Part shown: in pieces, positions 56,769 to 64,000 of the stretch
Layout: the number at the start of each line of letters is the position of its first letter
Numbering within the stretch: the stretch's first letter is position 1
Assembly: GCA_015698045.1 (NCBI GenBank)
Contig: BLAL01000012.1
Location: 310,001-374,000 of the forward strand
Reading direction: 5' to 3'
DNA length: 64,000 nucleotides
From: Rhizophagus clarus
Taxonomy: Eukaryota; Glomeromycota; Glomeromycetes; Glomerales; Glomeraceae
Made by a program: the position numbers and the translations under genes
The notes under the pieces: model-generated
Databases searched by the model: none
What the model saw: only the letters and a program-made list of their open reading frames with translations
What the model was told of the DNA's origin: nothing

Positions 56769-59344
56769 ATGCCAGATCTAATTTATATTCCTAGTTATGT
56801 ACCAGGTCAATTTGATGACGCACCTGAAGATGAACAAGATGAACAACAAATAAGTAATGAATTAAATAAAAATATTGAAGAAAATTTGGAAAATTTGGAA
56901 AATTTTAATTTAAATGAAGAACTTGATTACGATGACGATGACTTTGATGATTATTTTGAAGATGAGTTGAATGACAATGAAGAATGGGACAATGTAAAAG
57001 GAGGTAATCATAAGTGTATATATTCTAGATTTTTTTTTTTTGTTAGATTAAAAGATAATACAAAAAATCATTTCATTTTATTAAAGATTTTACTAAACAA
57101 TACAATCGATTAAGACAAAGATTACAAGCTGGTGGTACATCATCCGGATCAATAAAATATCAAAAAACATCTCCTAAAGGAAATTTATTATCGGCAGCTA
57201 AGGGTGTATCTATTGAAGATAAAAAAAAAGTTATTGAAACTAAATTACAAGATCAAATGAAAACTTTAAGTAAATATGCAAATAGAATCCATATCGGTAT
57301 GTATTTTACAGAAACGTCATTAAATTTATGCTCATTTTATTAATATATCAATTTTCTTTTCTAAAAGATGAAGTTCCAGATGGTAAATTATCAGTTTCTG
57401 TAACTAATGACATCAAGATGAGCAACAAAAAAGCTCTCGGTGATAAGTATGTCTATTATTTATTTACAATTATAGTTATTTCGGTATTGATGAAATATAC
57501 TTAACGTAAAATTTATTTTTAAAAGACAAAAGAATAGTGATAAATCAGACCGTGCTACCGTAGAGCAAGTGTTAGATCCTCGAACGAGGATAATTCTTTT
57601 TAAGATGATTAATCGCAACGTAATTTATGAAATAAATGGGTGTATAAGCACTGGTAAAGAGGTATGATGATAACGTATTTATGGTTTTTTAAAAAAAAAG
57701 GATCAATATTAAAATTTATATTTAATAAATGATTTAGGCAAATGTTTACCATGCAATAACAGAAGATGGAAATCACAGAGCTATTAAAGTTTACAAGACT
57801 TCAATTTTAGTGTTTAAAGATAGAGATCGTTATGTTACAGGAGAATTTAGATTTAGACATGGTTATAGTAAACATAATCCAAGAAAAATGGTTAAATTAT
57901 GGGCGGAAAAAGAAATGAGGAATTTAAAGAGATTATGGCAAGCGGGTATTCCATGTCCTGAACCTCTTGTATTAAGACTACATGTTCTAGTTATGAGTTT
58001 CCTTGGAGATAAAAATGGATGGTATGTGCAAATTTAAAATTCGAACACTTTTTTTTCTAAAAAAAAAAAAAAAAAAAAATTAATTTTTTGAACTCTTAAA
58101 TTTTAAGGGCATATCCAAGATTAAAAGACGCAGTTATCAATTCTGATAGATATCCAGAGTTATATTATCAACTTGTAAAAAATATGAGAACAATGTATCA
58201 TAAATGTCGTCTGGTTCATGCTGATTTAAGCGAATATAATCTTTTGTAAGTTAAATTTGTTTTCGTAAGAATAAAAGAATAATTTAAAATTTTCTTAATT
58301 TAACGTTATTTTTTTAACCATTACAGATATCATTCTCGTGTTTTATATATTATTGATGTATCTCAGTCAGTAGAACATGATCATCCACATGCTCTCGAAT
58401 TTTTAAGAAAAGATATTTCAAATGTTACAGAATATTTCAAAAAAAAGGGCGTAAGAGTTATGAGTATCAGAGAATTATTTGATTTTATTACTGATATTAA
58501 TATTGGGGTAGATGATGAGCAAGTTGAAGCCGAACTCGATAAGGTAACTTATTCATATATGTTGTGTTTATACAAAAAAGTCAAAAAAATCAGGATTTAA
58601 AACTTACTGTTAACAACTGTAAATAAACGATTTCATTTACAAATTACATGTTTTGTTTATTAGATTCAAGAACGATTAGCTTCTCAACAAGAATTATCGG
58701 TTACTTTAAATGAGGGTAATGATAAAATGTCAAAAGATTTAGTTGATGAAGAAGTTTTCAAGAAAGCATTTATTCCGAGAACCTTGGATGATGTATTTGA
58801 TGTTGAAAGAGACACTTTGAAAGTTTCAAAAGGCGAAGGTGAGGATGTGAGTAAAACAAAAACAACGAATTTGTTTTATAATTATTTTGTCGCTAATACT
58901 AATTTTCCTCGTTTATTTAGTTGATTTACCGAAAACTTACTGGACTTTCTATCGACGATAAAGCTGAAAAAGCACAAAGTGAAAATGAACCAATGGTAAA
59001 ATCAGAAAACATTTCATCTATTTCTACTAGAGATGATGAAAGTGAAAATAATGATCAAGATGAAGAAATAGAAAGTGGAGATGAAGAAGAAAGTGAAGAT
59101 GATCATGTGACTAAGAAGCAATCTAGAGGAAAACGAAATGAAGATAAGGAATCTAAAAAAGTACGGATTTGTTGATTAAAAATTTAAACAAATATTGTAT
59201 TAGATTATTAATATGAATTTATATTTGTGTTAGGAGCGGAAGAAAGCTGCGAAAGAGGTGGCAAGAGAAAAAAGAAAGAATAAAATACCCAAAGCTGTTA
59301 AAAAGCGTAAAATCAAAACTACGACTGGGAAAAAATCTAAATAA
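56769..59344 (+). CDS. RIO1: RIO1 atypical protein kinase, ten exons, 610 aa
   Basis: Exons 56769-57003, 57087-57296, 57368-57446, 57526-57661, 57738-58021, 58108-58245, 58327-58543, 58664-58846, 58921-59160 and 59234-59344 join in frame (1833 nt). All introns are GT-AG. Signature residues: STGKEANVYHA (RIO ATP loop), [16 protein letters not shown] with the ATP lysine, [19 protein letters not shown], the catalytic loop [12 protein letters not shown] and the metal-binding [21 protein letters not shown]1 is an ATPase/kinase of late 40S ribosome maturation, releasing factors from the pre-40S particle. The acidic N-terminus ([16 protein letters not shown]) and the acidic-then-basic C-tail ([13 protein letters not shown]) are usual. 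It is longer than the yeast protein. The only clear housekeeping gene in the window. Confidence 0.95.
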
Positions 59345-60199
59345 CTTATTACATTTCATCTTTGTTTTTTATTAAATTATTTTTTCTGTAATTTAATGTA
59401 ATTTATCGTCTTTTTCAATAATATTAATACAATAGTTTGAACATGAATCAACGTGATTAACTGAAGAATCTGGGAAATTGAGTTTAGGCCAGTGCTCGAC
59501 AAATGACAAATTTGAAATTCAAATCATTTATACATACCATTTGAACAATATTGATATTACAAGAGTTTTGTTTTTTTGTTTATTTTGAAAGAAATTAAAC
59601 ATTAGTGAAATATTTTTGCACTGCTTATTTTGATTTTTTTGACACCAACTTATACTATATTAAATTATTATTGAAATTTAAATATTTGATCTATTTAGCC
59701 ATAGAACAAAGTATCTGATGAATCGATCATATATAGACGCGTTGAATGATGGTGGTTTTGTCTTTATGATTGATAATAAAAATTCCTATCCATCTCAGGA
59801 AAAAAAAAAAAATAAATTGCCCAATAGCCTTTCTATATTTAATAAAATGTCAAACAATTTATCTTGCTGGTTAGTAAGTAATACATCACACATCAAACGG
59901 TATTAATTAATGGTACAATATCCTATACTGATAATTTTCTTATTAGATGGCGTGATTATTTCACATTATTTGAGAAATCATGTATAGTCATACATCATAA
60001 GGATTCTCTATTGTTATAGCTATAAATTTATTTTATCTAGAAGGCTTATTATTTAAATGTTGAAAAGTCCAAAATATGGTTTTTTCTTTGAAGATCAAAG
60101 AAAGAATCGAAGCTTGTTTGATATATCAAATAAAAATTTTGTTTCATATCGTTTGCTTTAGTTTATGTAAAAAATTAATTAGTTTATTATAAAAGAACA
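59345..60199. other. Intergenic
   Basis: AT-rich. A short plus-strand ORF at 59718 (NRSYIDALNDGGFVFMIDN) is protein-like at its start but has no support. Confidence 0.4.
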
Positions 60200-60650
60200 A
60201 TTCTAAAAAACTTTTAGTTTCAATTATTCAAATGAAGGCTTTCATATGAGCGAAATTCAAGTTTGGAAAAATGTTCTTATATGGGAACGTGCTCAAAATC
60301 TTGAACTTCTATCTAATGTTGCAAACTACTCAAAAATGATTTTAATATTTTAACGAATACCTTATTAAATTTTACAATTTTGCTACTAAAGAATTTGTAA
60401 CTTTATCTTATGAATTCAAATTATTATTTCACGGGTCTATCATGGATCTAAAAAATTCCATAAAATTCGGGATGATGATGATGATATATTGAAAATTATA
60501 TTATTAGTCATACAATGACTAAGAATGCAGATTAAAACTTGCTAGGAGAAATTGATTATAATTTATTTTCTAACAAATATTGTAATCTAAATAGTAGTTT
60601 GATCGTGGGTAACCCTAAGAATACAAGAGGAAAGTAAGTCCTGAATTTTT
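60200..60650 (+). pseudogene. BTB-BACK-TLDc family relic
   Basis: MSEIQVWKNVLIWERAQNLE at 60245 is the BACK-domain block before the TLDc domain in the expanded BTB/TLDc family of these fungi (family wording from memory). A missing base near 60335 shifts the frame, after which NDFNILTNTLLNF continues the block. Further pieces FATKEFVTLSYEFKLLFHGS and GSKKFHKIRDDDDDD with stops between them resemble the start of TLDc. Clearly dead. The BTB part is not recognisable upstream. Confidence 0.6.
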
Positions 60651-61204
60651 CGGTTGAAGAACGCCATCATATCGAGGCGGTAACCGAAGTATTGTACATA
60701 TTATTGAATTTATTAAATTTCTTTTTATCAATTCATTGCTTTATTATTAGGATTTTGTAATTTATTAACCGGAAAAAATTATTTTCTTTAAACCGAATTT
60801 TTCGATTCATTGACCTCCGATTTTTAGCCAGCATTACGGCATTGAGAAACTAAACAATGTGACAAATAACGTGATAAATAGCACCGAAAAAATTCTCACA
60901 ATGACTTTTGATAAGTGTTATTGTTAATAAATTAGATCAATTATCTGCGCATTTAATTACCCTACTAATACCTGATTAATGTAACGGACTTTTAATGTCA
61001 AATCATAAATAACTCAGATGATAATATTGGAATGGACACCTAATTTGGTCATATCATAACAAGGTCTTGAAATAAAAGTCCGAGATAAACAAACCTGACT
61101 AAAGATTATTTTGTTTAATCCATTTTTTTTAAGTAATATAATATTAATTCAGATACATGTACTGTAATTTTTAATAAAATCAAATTTGATATTTTACTAT
61201 TTGA
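60651..61204. other. Intergenic
   Basis: No gene. A few ACCGAATTTTTCG-like motifs near 60640-60810 recall the repeats at 46400-46740. Confidence 0.4.
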
Positions 61205-61400
61205 TAAGACAAAAAATTATAAACTAAGAGACTTGTAAATTATTTTACTACTCTAGCTTTAGTGTTTTAATAATTCTAAAATAAAAAAAAAGAGAATATA
61301 TAGTGTACTTAATATTTGGATAAGCAATAAAAAAAAGAATTACTTAAATTACAAGCCAAGATCCTACTCTGGTCTTAGTGTTTAATATTTCTAAAATTAA
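61205..61400. repeat. Kinase-downstream module, copies 2 and 3
   Basis: Two tandem versions of the block with ATTACAAGC/AAACTAAGA, CTTGTAAATTATTTTACTAC and CTTTAGTGTTT, located 3' of the kinase pseudogene. Same block as 13205-13287 and 63055-63285. Confidence 0.55.
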
Positions 61401-61579
61401 AATAAATAATGTCTAATATCAGATATCTGCTTCTAATTCACAAATAATAAGGTAATTTTCAATGTTTTAATATCTAAATAATTAAATGAATAAAATTAAT
61501 TTTCATATTAGATATAGATAATTTGCAAATTTATTTTTTGTATATACTGTATATTCATACCTAATGGCTTTCTTTATAT

Positions 61580-62640
61580 CGTTAATTAAACAATCATTCA
61601 AACTCACTAGTAAAATTACTATGTAAGCGACTTGTATAGCATGCTTGTGGATGAGATTCTGTTTCAAGATTGTCACGTCCAATTGGTGCATTTATAAATT
61701 CCATAATGTTGCTTTTTAATTCTTCATTAGTATCTTCAACTTTAATGTATTTAGAAAGAAAAATCCAATTCTTAATAATATCTTTAACTTCTAACGCAGA
61801 TGGTCTTTTTAATGGGTCATTGTTCCAACATTTTTTCACTAAATCTATATAACATCGTGGAGTATTCGATCATCTTTACAAATACTTAACTAGTTGAAGG
61901 TCATGTACTCTGTCATTAAACGGTGGAACTCCAGACGTAAATTCCCACATAAACATGGAATAGCTATATATTTCGCTAGCTGGAGTGCAAGGTTTACCTC
62001 TTAAAACTTCAGGTACCGTAATATAAATGGTGTGACACCATAAATATCATCTTTTTCAAAGAATTTACAGGTTTACATACCCTATAAAAAAAATGTCGAG
62101 AAAATGTCTTTCTTTCCGGAAAATGTCCAAAATATTGCTTTCTGGACATTTGGCCTGAACCCTAATGTCTAGAATATTGCTGTATTCCAGACATTTTCTG
62201 GATAATCGGACATTTTCTGGACATTTTCGATAACAATTTCTGGACGTTCTTTTTTATAAGGATAATCTAAATCACTAGTTATGTTCATTTGTGCTTCCTC
62301 GCAATAGTATAAAAATTTGATTGAAAGCTTCCAATCCGAATAAATTTATTATAAAATAATGCTTCCAATCCTCCCAAAAGTACTTCCAATCTTCCAAGTA
62401 CACATCACTAGCATAAACTATGTCTTCATCGGAGTTCATCCTCTTTATTTTAACATTTCCATCATGAAAATCTCAATGAGTAATATCTTTTTGATGTACA
62501 TGTACTGTATATCATATAATTTTATACAATATAAATAATTCTTTTTCAAACTGTGTTTACTAATTACTCTTGTTAAATTTCCTCTTAAATTAGCTCTATT
62601 TGCAGAATCCATGATTACCATATAATACAATGTATCTGTG
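61580..62640 (-). pseudogene. TKL-type kinase pseudogene split by an insertion
   Basis: The C-terminal part reads KKCWNNDPLKRPSALEVKDI and then EFINAPIGRDNLETESHPQA, matching the kinase at 13717 (CWDENPSKRPATSEV, EFINAPIDHNN). Before it are DIYSFSM-like and LRGKPCTPASEI-like segments in shifted frames. At 62080-62261 an inverted-repeat element interrupts the activation segment. The N-lobe remnant DSANRANLRGNLTRVI near 62590 corresponds to EYANKGNLRGCLKKV. Several frameshifts and stops. It is a paralogue of the 13717 and 63414 genes, dead before or after the insertion. Confidence 0.85.
62080..62261. mobile_element. 182-bp inverted-repeat element with ATA target duplication
   Basis: It starts CCCTATAAAAAAAATGTC and ends in the complement of CCTTATAAAAAAGAACGTCC, with many TCTGGACATTTT/GGAAAATGTCC motifs inside. 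ATA flanks both sides (62077-62079 and 62262-62264). The paralogous kinase genes show the empty site: GACATAATCC at 14314-14323 and TTGACATAATCC near 63947, so the insertion and 3-bp duplication are directly visible. It is related to the 628-bp element at 34197. Confidence 0.9.
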
Positions 62641-63054
62641 TTTATTGTAGTAAATCTATGTAAATAAATAATCCATACAATTTTTATTCATTTTTCGTGA
62701 CAAATCTACTATAAAAAGTAAAACTAGATCAAATCTATGTATGATGTATAAATATTTTTGCGTATCTTTGAAGTTTGTAACTTGTGGTGTAAATGAATTG
62801 CTTTATTAAAATAAGGTGAAAATTAGGTAAAAGTGAATTAAAAAATTGAATAATAAAAATTAATGTGATTCATGATAATGCTGGAATAAATACATCTGAA
62901 TTTTATCATGTCACAAACTATATCTGAAGCATTAAAAGTGGCATCAAATCTGATTAGATTTATTTGATATTAACTGTTACGTTCAATTAATTTTTTATTG
63001 TTTAGTCAAGTAATGCTATATTAAGGTTTTAATTTAAACATATATTGTAATTTT
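62641..63054. other. Intergenic between kinase copies
   Basis: AT-rich; probably remains of the 5' part of the pseudogene and flank. No gene seen. Confidence 0.4.
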
Positions 63055-63285
63055 TAAATAAACTCAAATTTAATAATATAAGAATTATTTAAATTACAAA
63101 CTAAACTTGTAAAATATTTTACTACTCTAACCTTAGTGTTTAAATAATTAAGTAAAATAAAAAAGAAAATATACATATTTAATGTTTGATAAGTTAACAA
63201 AATAGAAATTATTTAAATTTCAAACTAAGAAACTTGTAAAATATTTTCTACTCTAAACTTAGTGTTTAAATAATTCCAAAAAAAA
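63055..63285. repeat. Kinase-downstream module, copies 4 and 5
   Basis: Two tandem copies (about 63085-63150 and 63205-63270) of ATTATTTAAATTACAAACTA, then CTTGTAAAATATTTTACTAC and CTTAGTGTTTAAATAATT. Confidence 0.65.
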
Positions 63286-63329
63286 TAAAAAACAATTTTT
63301 ATTAAATGTAATTCTCATTTGTTTTATTA

Positions 63330-63373
63330 TCTAAATAAATAATAAATAAATAAATAAATAAATAAATAAATTT
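63330..63373. repeat. AAAT/TAAA microsatellite
   Basis: About nine repeats of AAAT/TAAA, flanked by TTTATTTAGATAATTTTC which is a partial inverted copy of TTATCTAAATAAATAA. Confidence 0.85.
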
Positions 63374-63413
63374 ATTTAGATAATTTTCAAGATTACTTTT
63401 TTTGTTTACAGTA

Positions 63414-64000
63414 TTACATACCTGATGACTCTATGTCATCAATTAAACAATCCAAACATTTACTTAATTCTTTGCTAGTAAAATCAAGTACGCGACTTGT
63501 ATAGTATGCTTGTGGATGTGGTTCAACAGCAAGATTATTATTTCCAATTGGTGCATTTATAAATTCCATAATATTGCTTTTTAATTCTTCACTAATTTTA
63601 TTATAAATAGGACGGTAAATCCAATTTCCAATAATATTTTCCACTTCTGATGTGGATGGCCTTTTTAATGGGTCCTCATTCCAACATTTTTCCATCAAAT
63701 CTACATAACATTGTGGAGTATTTTTAATAATTTCAGGACGCTCACCATTGCAAATACATAAACTAAGTTGAAAATCATGTGCTCTATCAATAAATGGAGG
63801 AACTCCAGATGTAAATTCCCACATAATCATTGAAAAACTATATATATCACTAGCTGAAGTATATGAATTGCCTCTTAAAACTTCAGGTGCCATAAATGGA
63901 ATAACACCACAAATATTATATTTTTTCAAAAAGGATTTTACAGATTGACATAATCCTAAATCACTAATATAAATTTCATAATCCGCTTTATTTTCATTAT
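63414..64000 (-). CDS. TKL-type kinase, C-terminal part, cut by window edge
   Basis: The frame is open from the right edge to TAA at 63414. It reads YISDLGLCQSVKSFLKKYN (DLG for DFG), VIPFMAPEVLRGNSYTSASD, SFSMIMWEFTSGVPPF, EKCWNEDPLKRPSTSEV and the family-specific tail EFINAPIGNNN with ASR-like YYTSRVLDFTSKELSKCLD. It is very close to the kinase at 13717 and the pseudogene at 61580, so three tandem-family copies share this tail. A GTATGT lies right before the apparent stop (SSG/GTATGT), so the true C-terminus may lie in another exon. The N-lobe is outside the window. Confidence 0.85.
   Translation of the reverse strand, partial: NENKADYEIYISDLGLCQSVKSFLKKYNICGVIPFMAPEVLRGNSYTSASDIYSFSMIMWEFTSGVPPFIDRAHDFQLSLCICNGERPEIIKNTPQCYVDLMEKCWNEDPLKRPSTSEVENIIGNWIYRPIYNKISEELKSNIMEFINAPIGNNNLAVEPHPQAYYTSRVLDFTSKELSKCLDCLIDDIESSGM

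Noticed and set aside
56769..57113. 114-codon ORF as a separate acidic protein
   Set aside because: It is exon 1 of RIO1 reading through into intron 1.
1..64000. tRNA genes
   Set aside because: I looked for GGTTCGAATCC-type T-arm motifs on both strands and saw no segment with matching arms; absence is by eye only.

Overview
The window looks like nuclear DNA of an arbuscular mycorrhizal fungus of the Rhizophagus type (Glomeromycotina). This is inference from content: very AT-rich sequence, short GT-AG introns with CTAAC-like branch sites, an expanded family of F-box/leucine-rich proteins, TKL-type kinases with HCD and DLG motifs, a SAM-domain family gene, a BTB-BACK-TLDc relic, LINE retrotransposons and many small inverted-repeat elements.

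Layout. 1-4588: a LINE with reverse transcriptase and RNase H, broken by two in-frame stops. 4801-8800: three decayed genes (CW-type zinc-finger fragment, SAM-domain gene with one premature stop, TKL kinase). 10756-12177: intact F-box gene. 13717-18533 (minus): a kinase gene whose 5' half is a 3.5-kb array of intron-like repeats. 24239-25297: six-exon, four-helix membrane protein. 25906-26021: 5S-rRNA-like sequence. 29873-30610: truncated F-box gene. 32981-35930: palindromes, an inverted-repeat element and a LINE relic. 39039-42382 (minus): two F-box genes. 44607-48285 (minus): FAD monooxygenase and methyltransferase. 52756-55575: F-box gene and a small F-box/zinc protein. 56769-59344: RIO1 kinase in ten exons. 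60200-64000: BTB-TLDc relic and two kinase paralogues on the minus strand, one dead and one cut by the window edge.

Most notable: between a 70-nt first exon (18533-18464) and the kinase exons, the minus strand carries 34 successive units of the form AG / 3 nt / GTAAGT, spaced 73-111 nt apart (one interval of 387 nt). Read as splice sites they define 33 microexons of 3 nt and one of 1 nt. In the phase set by exon 1 (phase 1) they spell a continuous peptide joining the kinase reading frame, with a single stop created exactly by a recent 83-bp tandem duplication of one unit. Every codon of this linker would be split by an intron. This appears to be intron and microexon gain by tandem duplication; RNA data are needed to prove it.

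The genes do not form a pathway. RIO1 is the only clear housekeeping gene; the F-box and TKL kinase genes are lineage-expanded families. Small inverted-repeat elements with 3-bp target duplications recur, and two of the kinase loci are interrupted or flanked by them.
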